Source: Terrimesophilobacter sp044464485 (GTDB taxonomy: Bacteria > Actinomycetota > Actinomycetes > Actinomycetales > Microbacteriaceae). From it: 64,000 nucleotides of DNA. Position 1 is the first letter of the stretch. The number at the start of each line of letters is the position of its first letter. The translations under genes and the position numbers were made by a program. Under the pieces are notes generated by a model, which was not told where the DNA came from, did no database searches, and saw nothing but the letters and a program-made list of their open reading frames with translations. The stretch covers positions 1 to 64,000 of the forward strand of contig JBIQLG010000013.1 in the NCBI GenBank assembly GCA_044464485.1. Reading direction: 5' to 3'. Shown here in pieces: positions 1 to 8,908 of the stretch.

Positions 1-2
1 CC

Positions 3-1349
3 GCGGCGAAGGTGATCCAGGCGGCGCAGGCGATGTTCGATTCGCTGCTCGCCGAGGTGGAAACGGCGAAAGCTCTCGTGGAACTGCCATCGCCGTTTGC
101 CGGCGTCATCAAGGCGCTGTACGCGGAGGCGGGCACGACTGTCGAGGTGGGCTCGCCCATTGTGCAATTCGAGCTTGAGGGTGGCGCTGACGATGACGCG
201 GCTGCGCCGGCGAAGGGTGCGACGGGCAAGCCTGAGCGCGAACCCATGCTCGTGGGCTATGGCCCTCCTGTGGAGGGAGGCGGTCGCCCCGCGCGGCGCG
301 CGCGCAAGGGGGCAGGATCGCCTGCGACGGCGTCGACACCCGAAGCTCCCGCTGTACCCGCGCCTGCACCGGCCCCGTCACCCGTATCCATGTTCTCGCC
401 CGAGGTGGCGCCACCCGCACCCGCCGAAGCGACCGAGGTTCCGCGTTCGACTCCGCCGGTGCGCAAACTCGCGCGCGATTTGGGTGTCGACCTGTCCAGC
501 GTGACCGGAACGGGAGAGCACGGTCTCATTACGCGCGATGATGTCGAGGCGGCGTTTGGTGGCGCATCCGTTGCTTCTCATGCCGTTGCGTCCGATGCCG
601 GCGCGGCGGATCGGCAGCGCGCTGCAGCGGCAGCATCGGGTGCCAGAGGGGGCGAGACTCGCACGCCGATTCAGGGTGTACGCAAATTCACCGCTGCTGC
701 CATGGTGCAGAGCGCCTTCACTGCGCCACACGCGAGCGAATTCCTCACCATCGACGTCACGCCCACGATGGATCTCATCGCCGACCTCAAAGAGTCGGCG
801 ACGTTCCGCGGCAAAAGACTGAACCTACTCACGGTCGTCTCCAAAGCACTGTGCGTTGCGGTCGGCCGCAACCCTTCAGTGAATTCACGGTGGGATCACA
901 AGGCTCAGGAGATTGTTCAATACCACTACGTTAACCTGGGGATCGCCACGGCAACGCCTCGCGGGCTCATGGTTCCGAACATCAAAAATGCAGACTCCAT
1001 GAATCTGGTGGAGCTCGCCGACGCGCTGGCATCGCTCGTGGAAACAGCGAAAGCGGGAACTGCCGGTCAGGCGGAACTTTCCGGGGGAACAATCTCCATC
1101 ACCAACATCGGTTCGTTTGGAATCGATTCGGGGACGCCAATCCTCAATACTGGTGAAGCGATGATCCTCGCGCTCGGAGCGGTGAAACGGTTGCCGTGGG
1201 AATTCCGAGGCGACATTGCTCTTCGGCAGGTGCTGACCCTCAGCGTTTCGTTCGACCATCGACTTGTGGATGGCGAGCAGGGTAGCCGTTTTCTCGCCGA
1301 TGTCGGTGCAATTCTCGCGAATCCTGCCGTCCTTCTCACCATGGTGTGA
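3..1349 (+). CDS. 2-oxo acid dehydrogenase E2 (dihydrolipoamide acyltransferase), 5' end outside window
   Basis: Acyltransferase core of a 2-oxo acid dehydrogenase complex; it passes the acyl group from the lipoyl arm to CoA. The frame is open to the window edge. The first visible segment is the end of a lipoyl domain with the lysine in VETAKALVELPSP, a form typical of branched-chain or acetoin-type E2s. A Pro/Ala-rich linker follows, then a peripheral E3-binding domain (about residues 147-182, TPPVRKLARDLGV) and the catalytic domain ending with the active-site motif HRLVDGE. Its place beside accD1-accA1-fadE-maoC-citE parallels the Mycobacterium pdhABC/citE/accD1 cluster, so branched-chain keto-acid dehydrogenase E2 (bkdC-like) is the best guess. 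The GTG at 12 is probably not the true start because it truncates the lipoyl domain. Confidence 0.9.
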   Translation, partial: AAKVIQAAQAMFDSLLAEVETAKALVELPSPFAGVIKALYAEAGTTVEVGSPIVQFELEGGADDDAAAPAKGATGKPEREPMLVGYGPPVEGGGRPARRARKGAGSPATASTPEAPAVPAPAPAPSPVSMFSPEVAPPAPAEATEVPRSTPPVRKLARDLGVDLSSVTGTGEHGLITRDDVEAAFGGASVASHAVASDAGAADRQRAAAAASGARGGETRTPIQGVRKFTAAAMVQSAFTAPHASEFLTIDVTPTMDLIADLKESATFRGKRLNLLTVVSKALCVAVGRNPSVNSRWDHKAQEIVQYHYVNLGIATATPRGLMVPNIKNADSMNLVELADALASLVETAKAGTAGQAELSGGTISITNIGSFGIDSGTPILNTGEAMILALGAVKRLPWEFRGDIALRQVLTLSVSFDHRLVDGEQGSRFLADVGAILANPAVLLTMV

Positions 1350-1372
1350 TCGGGAGCGGTTGCTCGTAGCGG

Positions 1373-1912
1373 CTAAGGCTCCGGCTTCGGAATGACGACG
1401 TCGCCGTCCGGGCGAATTACGTACCAGTAGCCGCCGTCGAGATACTGTCCCTGACCGGTTGCGCCGTGAGGGCTCACGTCGCCCTGGAAGGTGTACAGCG
1501 GCCATCCATCGTAAGTGGCAACGTTCGCACCGTTTGGTGCGGTGACGGAGCCGAGTTTGGATGCCTGCACTCCGTCGCCCGCCACGAGTCGTGTTCCCTG
1601 CGGTATGACAATGGGCGGCCAGTGGATGGCACACGCATCGGTGCACGTGACATCGGTTTGAGCGTCGGGCGGGAATGTGTAGAGCGCATAGCCCGTATCC
1701 GTCACGAGAACGGTTCCGAGTTTCCCGAGAGTTTCGGAGTTGATCACGATTTTCCCGTCGTTCACGCTGTATTGATTCGAGGTCCCCGATCGCGTCGCGA
1801 CGATGACGAGCGTGGCGATGACGGCGACGACGGCCGCGATGATAAGGATCGTCACAACGAGGCGACGGCGGGCGGCCTGGGGTGAGGGGTTCTGACTCGA
1901 CAAACTGGACAC
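1373..1912 (-). CDS. Membrane-anchored secreted-repeat protein (COG4315 type)
   Basis: About 179 residues. A basic N-terminus is followed by one hydrophobic segment (about residues 19-39, a signal anchor), then two repeats of the COG4315 pattern: LVTDTGYALYTFPPD with a CxxxCAxxWPP-type segment (TCTDACAIHWPP), and later ATYDGWPLYTFQGD. Members are extracytoplasmic proteins of unknown function, sometimes annotated as lipoprotein with Yx(FWY)xxD motif. The GTG at 1912 was chosen because longer frames overlap the tetR gene that ends at 1987; the frame upstream of 1912 has only GTT and GTC codons near that boundary. It is convergent with the E2 gene and probably cotranscribed with tetR. Function unknown. 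Confidence 0.75.
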   Translation of the reverse strand: MSSLSSQNPSPQAARRRLVVTILIIAAVVAVIATLVIVATRSGTSNQYSVNDGKIVINSETLGKLGTVLVTDTGYALYTFPPDAQTDVTCTDACAIHWPPIVIPQGTRLVAGDGVQASKLGSVTAPNGANVATYDGWPLYTFQGDVSPHGATGQGQYLDGGYWYVIRPDGDVVIPKPEP

Positions 1913-1986
1913 GCCTCTTAGGCTAGGCGCTTCTGTGTCGCTGTGCAGCTTCGTCGGAGCGGAGACCGCAACCCCTCGCGGGGTGA

Positions 1987-2577
1987 TCAGCGCAGGGCCG
2001 CGGCAGCCATCCGTTCGAGCTCGTCCCGAAGAGTGCTTCGTTCGATCGCGTGCTCGGTGTGCGGCGTGGAGTTCAAGAGGCCGAACGCTGCGTGCGCCCT
2101 CGTGCGCAGCACCGCGCGATCCAGGCCAGGTTCGAGGGACTCCAACACATCCACCCACAGCTCGACGTATCGTCGCTGCAGTGTTCGCACCGTGTGCCGG
2201 TCACGGTCGGAGAGCCGCTCGAGGTCTCGGTCCTGAACGCGGATGACGTCAGCGTTGTCGAGCGCGAAGTCCGCGTGAAAGGCGATGAGCGCTCGTAATG
2301 CTTCCGATCCGCGGGTCCGCGCAAGTACCCGCTGACCTCCCTCGTGCAGTCCTTCGCTCGCATCCAGAAGAATTGCGGCGAGAATTGCCTGCTTGCCGCT
2401 GAAGTGTTTATACAGCGCTGGCCCGCTGACGCCCGCTGCCGCACCGATTTCCTCAATGGTGGCGCCGAGATATCCGCGCTCGGCAAACAGGCGTGCCGCC
2501 GCGGCGAGCAATGCCTGACGGCGGTGCGCCTTCGCACGGTCGCGCGCCGTAAGCTTTTCGCGTTCGCTGACGGACAT
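1987..2577 (-). CDS. TetR/AcrR family transcriptional regulator
   Basis: 196-residue regulator. The N-terminal helix-turn-helix is clear (about residues 20-65: LFAERGYLGATIEEIGAAAG followed by VSGPALYKHF), and the C-terminal part is an all-helical ligand domain. The start ATG at 2577 has a GGGAGAG ribosome binding site. It is transcribed divergently from the accD1 operon, and the intergenic gap holds a perfect 16-bp palindrome at 2602-2617, so it most likely represses both itself and the acyl-CoA carboxylase operon, with an acyl-CoA as inducer. The ligand is inference; the family and the geometry are seen in the sequence. Confidence 0.9.
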   Translation of the reverse strand: MSVSEREKLTARDRAKAHRRQALLAAAARLFAERGYLGATIEEIGAAAGVSGPALYKHFSGKQAILAAILLDASEGLHEGGQRVLARTRGSEALRALIAFHADFALDNADVIRVQDRDLERLSDRDRHTVRTLQRRYVELWVDVLESLEPGLDRAVLRTRAHAAFGLLNSTPHTEHAIERSTLRDELERMAAAALR

Positions 2578-2601
2578 CGCCGCTCTCCCGTGGACAAATC
2601 A

Positions 2602-2617
2602 GTTAGTGATCACTAAC
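2602..2617. promoter_or_regulatory. Perfect palindrome GTTAGTGATCACTAAC, probable TetR operator
   Basis: Sixteen-base perfect dyad in the gap between the divergent tetR gene (start 2577) and accD1 (start 2702). Size and symmetry fit a TetR-family dimer site covering both promoters. Confidence 0.7.
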
Positions 2618-2701
2618 CTAGTTTTACGAGGCAACACTAGACCGAAGCGCACGTTCAGACAACCGCAACAGGCCACGTTCAAACAATTCCGGAAAGGGTG
2701 G

Positions 2702-4318
2702 ATGCCGTCGATGGAGACTTTGCGGAGCACTCTCGACCCGTCGAGCGCGGATTTCGCGGCAAACGATGCCGCACAGCGTGCGCTCGTTGACGAACTCAAC
2801 GAACGACTGAAGGTCGCCTCGCTTGGCGGGTCACCCGCGTCACGTGAGCGGCACATCGCGCGCGGCAAGCTTCTGCCTCGGGATCGAATCGATCGATTGC
2901 TGGACCCTGGAAGCCCGTTCCTGGAAATCGCGCCCCTGGCCGCGTGCGACCTGTACGACAACGACAGTCCGGGGGCCGGCCTCGTCGCCGGTATCGGTCT
3001 CGTGCACGGTCGACACGTCATGATTGTCGCCAACGACGCGACCGTCAAAGGCGGAACGTACTATCCCATGACGGTCAAAAAACACTTGCGAGCTCAGGAA
3101 ATCGCGTTCGAGAACCGACTGCCTTGCGTGTATCTCGTTGACTCCGGGGGAGCGTTCCTCCCGAAACAGGATGAAGTGTTTCCGGACCGCGAGCATTTCG
3201 GCCGAATTTTCTTCAACCAGGCGAAGATGTCCGGTCAGGGAATACCTCAGATCGCCGCGGTACTTGGTTCTTCGACTGCCGGCGGCGCATACGTCCCCGC
3301 CATGAGCGATGAGACGGTCATCGTGAGGAATCAGGGAACGATCTTCCTCGGCGGGCCGCCGCTCGTGAAGGCGGCAATCGGTGAAATTGTGACCGCAGAG
3401 GAACTTGGCGGTGGCGACCTTCACTCCCGCACCTCGGGCGTCACCGACCATCTGGCCGAAAACGACGAGCATGCCCTGCACATCGTGCGCGACATCGTGT
3501 CCACCATTCCCGTTCCTGCACAGCGGGCATGGGATGTCGCTGACCCGATTGAGCCTGACGTCGCCGCGTCAGAAATGTATGGAGCGGTGCCCACGGATGT
3601 CCAGGCAAAGTACGACGTTCACGAGGTCGTTTCGCGACTGGTTGATGCTTCCCGTTTCCACGAGTTCAAGCGCGAATACGGCACGACTCTCGTGACGGGT
3701 TTTGCGCACATCCACGGCCATCCGGTCGGCATCGTTGCCAACAATGGCATTCTCTTCAGCGAGTCTGCGCTGAAGGGTGCCCACTTCATCGAACTGTGCG
3801 ATCAGCGTGGAATCCCGCTGGTCTTTCTTCAAAACATTTCCGGCTTCATGGTCGGCAAAGACTACGAAGCAGGTGGAATCGCCAAGAATGGCGCAAAAAT
3901 GGTCACCGCGGTGGCCACGACGCGCGTACCGAAATTTACGGTCGTCATTGGCGGCTCATTCGGCGCAGGAAACTATTCCATGTGCGGGCGTGCCTACAGC
4001 CCTCGCTTTCTTTGGATGTGGCCGGCGAGTCGCATCTCCGTCATGGGGGGCGCTCAAGCGGCGAGCGTGCTCGCCACAATTCGACGCGAACAGCTTGATG
4101 CGCGCGGCGAAGAGTGGTCGGCGGACGATGAGGCTGCGTTCAAGGCTCCCATCACCGAGCAGTACGAAGCTCAGGGCAGTCCGTACTATTCGACCGCGCG
4201 GTTGTGGGACGACGGCATCATCGATCCCGCGGATACCCGAACGGTGTTGGGGCTCGCACTCGATGTCGCGTCATACAGCCCGCTTCCCGACCCCGCTTTC
4301 GGCCTCTTCAGGATGTGA
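2702..4318 (+). CDS. accD1: Methylcrotonyl-CoA-type carboxylase, carboxyltransferase (beta) subunit
   Basis: 538-residue carboxyltransferase that moves CO2 from carboxybiotin to an acyl-CoA, most likely 3-methylcrotonyl-CoA. It has two crotonase-like halves; DSGGAFLPKQDEVFPDR and STAGGAYVPAMSDE are characteristic of the MCC-beta / AccD1 branch. The ATG at 2702 was preferred because GGAAAGG lies five bases upstream; the frame could be extended to 2606 but that would run into the operator. The stop overlaps the accA1 start (TGATG), which points to translational coupling. In M. tuberculosis the same pair, AccA1-AccD1, acts in leucine degradation. Confidence 0.92.
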   Translation: MPSMETLRSTLDPSSADFAANDAAQRALVDELNERLKVASLGGSPASRERHIARGKLLPRDRIDRLLDPGSPFLEIAPLAACDLYDNDSPGAGLVAGIGLVHGRHVMIVANDATVKGGTYYPMTVKKHLRAQEIAFENRLPCVYLVDSGGAFLPKQDEVFPDREHFGRIFFNQAKMSGQGIPQIAAVLGSSTAGGAYVPAMSDETVIVRNQGTIFLGGPPLVKAAIGEIVTAEELGGGDLHSRTSGVTDHLAENDEHALHIVRDIVSTIPVPAQRAWDVADPIEPDVAASEMYGAVPTDVQAKYDVHEVVSRLVDASRFHEFKREYGTTLVTGFAHIHGHPVGIVANNGILFSESALKGAHFIELCDQRGIPLVFLQNISGFMVGKDYEAGGIAKNGAKMVTAVATTRVPKFTVVIGGSFGAGNYSMCGRAYSPRFLWMWPASRISVMGGAQAASVLATIRREQLDARGEEWSADDEAAFKAPITEQYEAQGSPYYSTARLWDDGIIDPADTRTVLGLALDVASYSPLPDPAFGLFRM

Positions 4319-6333
4319 TGGATATGTCGCAGAAGAATCATTCGCGCTTCGGCACCGTGCTGGTGGCGAATCGAGGAGAGATCGCGTGCCGGGTCGTCCG
4401 AACGCTTCGTGAACTCGGCATTCGCTCTGTCGCCGTTTACAGCGATGCTGATCGCGGTGCGCGACACGTAGCGGACGCCGACGAGGCAATACGCATCGGA
4501 CCTGCTGCAGCGCAGGAAAGCTACCTGAACATCGATGCCATCATGGATGCCGCGCGGCGCTCGGGCGCGCACGCAATACACCCGGGTTACGGCTTCCTTT
4601 CGGAGAACGCGGATTTCGCACGTGCCTGCGATGATGCGGGAATCGTCTTCGTCGGACCGGGTACGGAAGCGCTTGCGCTCATGGGCGACAAGATTCGCGC
4701 AAAAAACCATGTCTCGGAAGCCGGGGTTCCCGTCATTCAGGGAGTGTCGGATCCTCGACTCTCCGATAAAGAGCTGGAAGCGGCCGCGCGAAAGCTAGGA
4801 TTCCCCATCCTCATCAAACCCTCTGCCGGCGGTGGCGGAAAGGGAATGGAACCGGTGTTCGACGCCGCGGGCTTTGCGGACGCACTGGCGACAGCCCGTC
4901 GCGTTGCGAAGTCGGCGTTTGGCGACGACACCCTGCTGCTCGAGCGGTTGGTCACCGCGCCGCGGCACATCGAGGTGCAGCTTCTCGCCGATCGGCACGG
5001 AAACGTCATCCATCTGGGCGAACGGGAGTGCTCGCTGCAGCGCAGGCATCAAAAGGTCATCGAAGAGGCTCCGTCCGCGCTCCTGAGCAGCCAAACCCGG
5101 GCGCGAATCGGTGAGGCGGCGTGCACGGTGGCACGGAGCGTGGGTTACGTGGGGGCGGGCACCGTCGAGTTTCTCGTTTCTGACGACGCACCCGATGAGT
5201 TCTTCTTCATGGAAATGAACACGCGCCTTCAAGTGGAGCATCCGGTGACCGAAATGGTTACCGGACTCGACCTCGTCGCCTGGCAGTTGAAAATTGCCGA
5301 GGGAGAAAAGCTGACTGTACGTCAAAGCGACGTCGAACTCACGGGGCATGCCGTCGAGGCTCGAATCTACGCGGAAGACCCGGAAGCCGGATTCCTCCCC
5401 AGCACGGGGACGGTTGTCGCGCTTCGCGAAGCATCGGGTGAGGGCATTCGAGTGGACAGTTCGCTTGCGCTCGGTCTCGACGTGTCGCCGCATTACGATC
5501 CCATGCTTGCCAAACTCATCGCGTGGGCGCCTTCGCGCGCAGAAGCACTCTCCCGACTGGACAGGGCACTGTCTGACACCGTTGTACTCGGTGTGCGCAC
5601 GAACGTCGAGTATCTGCGTGCCCTCATCACCGATCCCGACGTTCAGGCCGGACGTCTGGAAACAACGCTCATCGAACGCAAGCTTCCCTCCTTGAGTTTT
5701 CGGCACCCGGATTCGGAACTTCTGTGTGTTGCGGCCAAGCTCCTCGGTGAACTTGACCGTCGAACGCTCGCGGGGGAGCCCGCCGGTCCCTGGGTCGCGG
5801 CTGAGGGATGGCGCCCGGGCGGCGTTCGCATTCCCCGTCGAATCCGGTTTGCGACAAGTGCCGCAGACCGCGTCGACGTCCAGCTCGCGGGAAATCGGGT
5901 GACGTGCGACGGCGTGACTCGTGACGTTGACTGCGTGACCTGGTCGGCAAACTCGGCGGAAATTGCCGTTGACGGAACCATCCAGACCTGGTCGTTCGCG
6001 CGCGAGGGTCAAACCCTGTGGATCGGTCAGGAAGGATTCAGCTGGCCGCTGAGGATCATCGGACGCGAAGCCGAGCTGCAGGAAACGCTCGCGGCTCGTG
6101 AACGCGAACATCATCCATCCAGCCCCGAGGTCCGTTCGCCCATGCCGGGTACCGTCGTCGCGGTGCCCGTGGCGAGTGGGGACCACGTGGAGCAGGGCGA
6201 AACCGTGATCACCGTCGAGGCAATGAAAATGGAGCACAAATTGTCCGCACCGGTTGCAGGGATAGTTTCGCTCACCGCACGACCCGGGGATCTCGTCAAA
6301 CTCGATGAGCTTCTCGCCACCATCACACCGTAA
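4318..6333 (+). CDS. accA1: Acyl-CoA carboxylase biotin-carboxylase / BCCP (alpha) subunit
   Basis: 671 residues. The N-terminal biotin carboxylase part begins at VLVANRGEIACRVVRTLRE and carries the glycine-rich ATP loop (KPSAGGGGKGM) and the EMNTRLQVEHPVTE active-site segment. The C-terminal biotin carrier domain has the biotinylated lysine in VEAMKMEH, about residue 641. It carboxylates biotin with ATP and bicarbonate and hands the group to AccD1. The start ATG at 4318 overlaps the accD1 stop; an ATG at 4324 is an alternative. Length and order are normal for the MCC-alpha/AccA1 family. Confidence 0.92.
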   Translation: MDMSQKNHSRFGTVLVANRGEIACRVVRTLRELGIRSVAVYSDADRGARHVADADEAIRIGPAAAQESYLNIDAIMDAARRSGAHAIHPGYGFLSENADFARACDDAGIVFVGPGTEALALMGDKIRAKNHVSEAGVPVIQGVSDPRLSDKELEAAARKLGFPILIKPSAGGGGKGMEPVFDAAGFADALATARRVAKSAFGDDTLLLERLVTAPRHIEVQLLADRHGNVIHLGERECSLQRRHQKVIEEAPSALLSSQTRARIGEAACTVARSVGYVGAGTVEFLVSDDAPDEFFFMEMNTRLQVEHPVTEMVTGLDLVAWQLKIAEGEKLTVRQSDVELTGHAVEARIYAEDPEAGFLPSTGTVVALREASGEGIRVDSSLALGLDVSPHYDPMLAKLIAWAPSRAEALSRLDRALSDTVVLGVRTNVEYLRALITDPDVQAGRLETTLIERKLPSLSFRHPDSELLCVAAKLLGELDRRTLAGEPAGPWVAAEGWRPGGVRIPRRIRFATSAADRVDVQLAGNRVTCDGVTRDVDCVTWSANSAEIAVDGTIQTWSFAREGQTLWIGQEGFSWPLRIIGREAELQETLAAREREHHPSSPEVRSPMPGTVVAVPVASGDHVEQGETVITVEAMKMEHKLSAPVAGIVSLTARPGDLVKLDELLATITP

Positions 6334-6345
6334 GGACACAATGCA

Positions 6346-7512
6346 ATGAACGTCGACATCACCGAGGACGAGCGCGACCTGTACGAAATGGTCAAGGACT
6401 TCGCCGACACCGTCGTTGCGCCCCGGTCCTATGAGGCAGACACGAAGCACGAACTCCCCATGGATATCGTCGCCAAAATGGGCGAGTTGGGGTTGTTCGG
6501 CCTTCCGTTCCCCGAAGAATTCGGAGGACAGGGTGGTGACTATTTTGCACTCTGTCTGGCGATCGAGGCACTGGCGCGCGTCGATCAGTCGATTGCAATC
6601 ACGTTGGAGGCAGCCATCGGTCTCGGCGCGATGCCGATTTACCGGTACGGCACCGACGCCCAGAAAGAAGAGTGGCTTCCCGACCTGGTTGCCGGCCGTG
6701 CGCTCGCAGGATTCGGACTCACCGAAGCGGAGGCCGGATCGGATGCGGGGGCAACGCGAACGACTGCGGTGCTCGATGACGGCGAATGGCTCATCAACGG
6801 TTCGAAGCAGTTCATCACGAACTCGGGAACGTCAATTTCGCGATTCATCTCGGTCGCCGCGGTAACGGGGGAGCGCACGCGACCCGATGGCACTGTGTCG
6901 AAGGAACTATCCACCATCATCGTGCCGCACGGCACCCCAGGGTTCACGGTGGAGCCCTCCTACGACAAGGTGGGTTGGCGGGCCTCAGACACTCACCCGC
7001 TCACTTTCGATGACGTGCGCGTGCCGCAGGAGAATCTCCTGGGGGAACGCGGCCGCGGTTTTGCGAACTTCCTGCGGACACTCGATGAGGGACGAATCGC
7101 TGTAGCGGCACTCGCAACCGGCGCGGCAGACGGATGCGTGGAAGAAAGCGTCAAGTATGCCAAGTCGCGCAACGTGTTCGGCGTGCCCATCGCGCGACAC
7201 CAGTTCATCGCGTTCACCATCGCGCAAATGCAGGCGCGAGTGCACACGTCCCGGCTGGCGTGGCATGACGCTGCGCGTCGCTGCGACGCGGGGATGCCGT
7301 TCAAGACGGAAGCGGCGATTGCGAAGCTTGTTTCGAGCGATGCCGCCATGCGCAATGCGCGGGATGCCACCCAGATCTTCGGTGGTTACGGTTTCATGAA
7401 CGAGACCCTGGTGGCGCGGCAGTATCGTGATTCGAAGATTCTCGAGATTGGTGAAGGAACGAATGAAGTACAACTGATGATCATCGCGCGCGCCCTGGGG
7501 CTCGACGGTTGA
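6346..7512 (+). CDS. Acyl-CoA dehydrogenase (FadE19-like)
   Basis: 388-residue FAD enzyme introducing an alpha-beta double bond in a short or branched acyl-CoA. Visible signatures are GFGLTEAEAGSDAG (FAD and substrate contacts) and the C-terminal EIGEGTNEVQ, whose glutamate sits at the position of the catalytic base in short- and medium-chain enzymes; human isovaleryl-CoA dehydrogenase has its base elsewhere. AAGGA lies nine bases before the ATG. Third gene of the accD1 operon; by context it makes 3-methylcrotonyl-CoA or a related branched enoyl-CoA. Exact substrate not provable from sequence. Confidence 0.9.
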   Translation: MNVDITEDERDLYEMVKDFADTVVAPRSYEADTKHELPMDIVAKMGELGLFGLPFPEEFGGQGGDYFALCLAIEALARVDQSIAITLEAAIGLGAMPIYRYGTDAQKEEWLPDLVAGRALAGFGLTEAEAGSDAGATRTTAVLDDGEWLINGSKQFITNSGTSISRFISVAAVTGERTRPDGTVSKELSTIIVPHGTPGFTVEPSYDKVGWRASDTHPLTFDDVRVPQENLLGERGRGFANFLRTLDEGRIAVAALATGAADGCVEESVKYAKSRNVFGVPIARHQFIAFTIAQMQARVHTSRLAWHDAARRCDAGMPFKTEAAIAKLVSSDAAMRNARDATQIFGGYGFMNETLVARQYRDSKILEIGEGTNEVQLMIIARALGLDG

Positions 7513-7538
7513 CGATGGGTGTCAGGTGAGGAGCGAGC

Positions 7539-8051
7539 ATGGTCAGTACAACATCGAATGACTCTCCGCACGACGATCACAACGAAGTGCTCCAGCGCGG
7601 TCTCTATTACGAGGAATTCACCATCGGTACCCGGTACCTTCATCGACCGGGTCGCACCATCTCCGAGGCCGACAACATTGTGTTCACCACGATGACGATG
7701 AACTCGCAGTCTCTGCATTTGGACGCCGCATGGTCCGCTACCCAGCCGTTCGGTCAGCGGCTGGTCAACTCCATGCTCACGATGTCGATCATGGTCGGCA
7801 GCTCCGTTGCGCAACTGACTGAGGGGACCATCGTGGGAAATCTGGGCTTTGAGAACGTAGTATTTCCCCATCCGGTCTTCCACGGCGACACCCTGTACTC
7901 GGAGACGCTTGTGACGGCAAAACGGCTGTCGAAATCCAGACCGGGTCAGGGAATCGTGACCTTCGAGCACACGGCCCGAAATCAGCACGGCGATGTCGTG
8001 GCCACGGCGACGCGAAACTCCCTCATGTGGTGTGAGGCGGGTGCGCCGTGA
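7539..8051 (+). CDS. MaoC family (R)-type enoyl-CoA hydratase
   Basis: 170-residue single hot-dog protein. The MaoC hydratase-2 signature is partly visible (ITEADN-like TISEADNIVF near the start, then FGQRLVNSMLTMS). Such enzymes hydrate enoyl-CoAs to (R)-3-hydroxyacyl-CoAs. It lies between fadE and a CitE-like lyase and overlaps the latter (GTGA), so it probably hydrates the product of the AccA1/AccD1 carboxylase (3-methylglutaconyl-CoA) or itaconyl/mesaconyl-type CoA esters. Start ATG is preceded by GTGAGGAG. The same fadE19-maoC-citE order occurs in mycobacteria. Confidence 0.88.
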   Translation: MVSTTSNDSPHDDHNEVLQRGLYYEEFTIGTRYLHRPGRTISEADNIVFTTMTMNSQSLHLDAAWSATQPFGQRLVNSMLTMSIMVGSSVAQLTEGTIVGNLGFENVVFPHPVFHGDTLYSETLVTAKRLSKSRPGQGIVTFEHTARNQHGDVVATATRNSLMWCEAGAP

Positions 8052-8863
8052 GCTTCGATTTTGCGCCCGCGCTGTTATTCTGTCCCGCCGATCGGCCAGA
8101 CAGATTCGACAAGGCAGCGCAACGCGCGCCGGCCGTCATTCTTGATCTCGAGGATGCGGTGGCGCCGGCAGGAAAGGCCTCTGCGCGAGAAGCGCTGTGC
8201 GCGCATCAACTGGATCCGGCAGCAACCATAGTGCGCGTCAACGCTGCTGACTCGAGCGAGTTCGCCGCCGACATCGCGGCACTGGAACGCACGAACTATC
8301 GCACGGTGATGCTGCCGAAGGCGACGTCGACAAGCCAACTGCGCGCGCTGGACGGTTACGGGGTCATCGCGCTGTGCGAAACGGCGGCGGGGGTGCTTGC
8401 TGCGCCATCGCTCGCCGCCCACGAGTCGGTGATCGGTCTCATGTGGGGGGCAGAGGATCTGGTGGCCTCGCTCGGTGGCACGTCGAGTCGCGACGGCGAG
8501 GGACGATACCGCGGGGTGGCGCGCCACGCGAGAGCTGCTGTCCTGCTTGCGGCCGCGGCGTTCGGCAAGGCGGCCATCGACGCGGTTCACGTCGACATCG
8601 AGGACGTCGCGGGGTTGACCGAGGAAGCTCAGGATGCTTCGGCGAGCGGCTTTGCCGCGAGTGCGTGCATACATCCTTCCCAAGTGCCCGTGATCCTCGC
8701 AGCATTCGTTCCCACGGCGGAGGAGTTCGCGTGGGCTCAAGGCGTCATTGCTGCGGCATCCGGCGAGAACGGCGCGTTTCGCTATGAGGGGAAGATGGTC
8801 GACGAGCCGGTGCTGCGTCACGCGGCGAGCATTCTCCGCCGTGCCGAAGTCGCAAAGCAGTAG
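8048..8863 (+). CDS. citE: CitE-like CoA-ester lyase (HpcH/HpaI aldolase family)
   Basis: 271-residue TIM-barrel lyase. VILDLEDAVAPAGK carries the acidic metal site, ALCETAAGV and IGLMWGAEDL the second metal-binding stretch, and ACIHPSQV is the conserved C-terminal motif. Citrate lyase alpha and gamma partners are absent, so it is not a true citrate lyase. Mycobacterial relatives (Rv2498c) are reported to cleave 3-hydroxy-3-methylglutaryl-CoA and citramalyl-CoA. Here it would end leucine catabolism by making acetyl-CoA and acetoacetate. GTG start overlaps the maoC stop. Confidence 0.88.
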   Translation: MSFDFAPALLFCPADRPDRFDKAAQRAPAVILDLEDAVAPAGKASAREALCAHQLDPAATIVRVNAADSSEFAADIAALERTNYRTVMLPKATSTSQLRALDGYGVIALCETAAGVLAAPSLAAHESVIGLMWGAEDLVASLGGTSSRDGEGRYRGVARHARAAVLLAAAAFGKAAIDAVHVDIEDVAGLTEEAQDASASGFAASACIHPSQVPVILAAFVPTAEEFAWAQGVIAAASGENGAFRYEGKMVDEPVLRHAASILRRAEVAKQ

Positions 8864-8868
8864 GCTAC

Positions 8869-8905
8869 TTTACAAATTAGCTATTCTGTAAATTAGCAGT
8901 ATAGT
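8869..8905. promoter_or_regulatory. Promoter/operator of the arsR-sulP pair
   Basis: A TTTACA...TGTAAA dyad (8869-8892) and two direct AAATTAGC repeats 16 bases apart (8874 and 8890) precede a near-consensus -10, TATAGT, at 8900-8905. The repeats lie over the spacer and -35 area, as expected for an ArsR-type repressor acting on its own operon. Confidence 0.6.
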
Positions 8906-8908
8906 TGA

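Noticed and set aside
1..70. Possible frameshift in the lipoyl domain of E2, because the GDxV consensus before VETAKA is not seen
   Set aside because: Too little sequence before the window edge; the alternative frame does not restore the consensus convincingly.
4795..6450. 551-codon open frame on the minus strand across accA1
   Set aside because: It mirrors a clearly conserved biotin carboxylase gene, has no recognisable protein motifs, and is typical of antisense frames in GC-rich codon usage.
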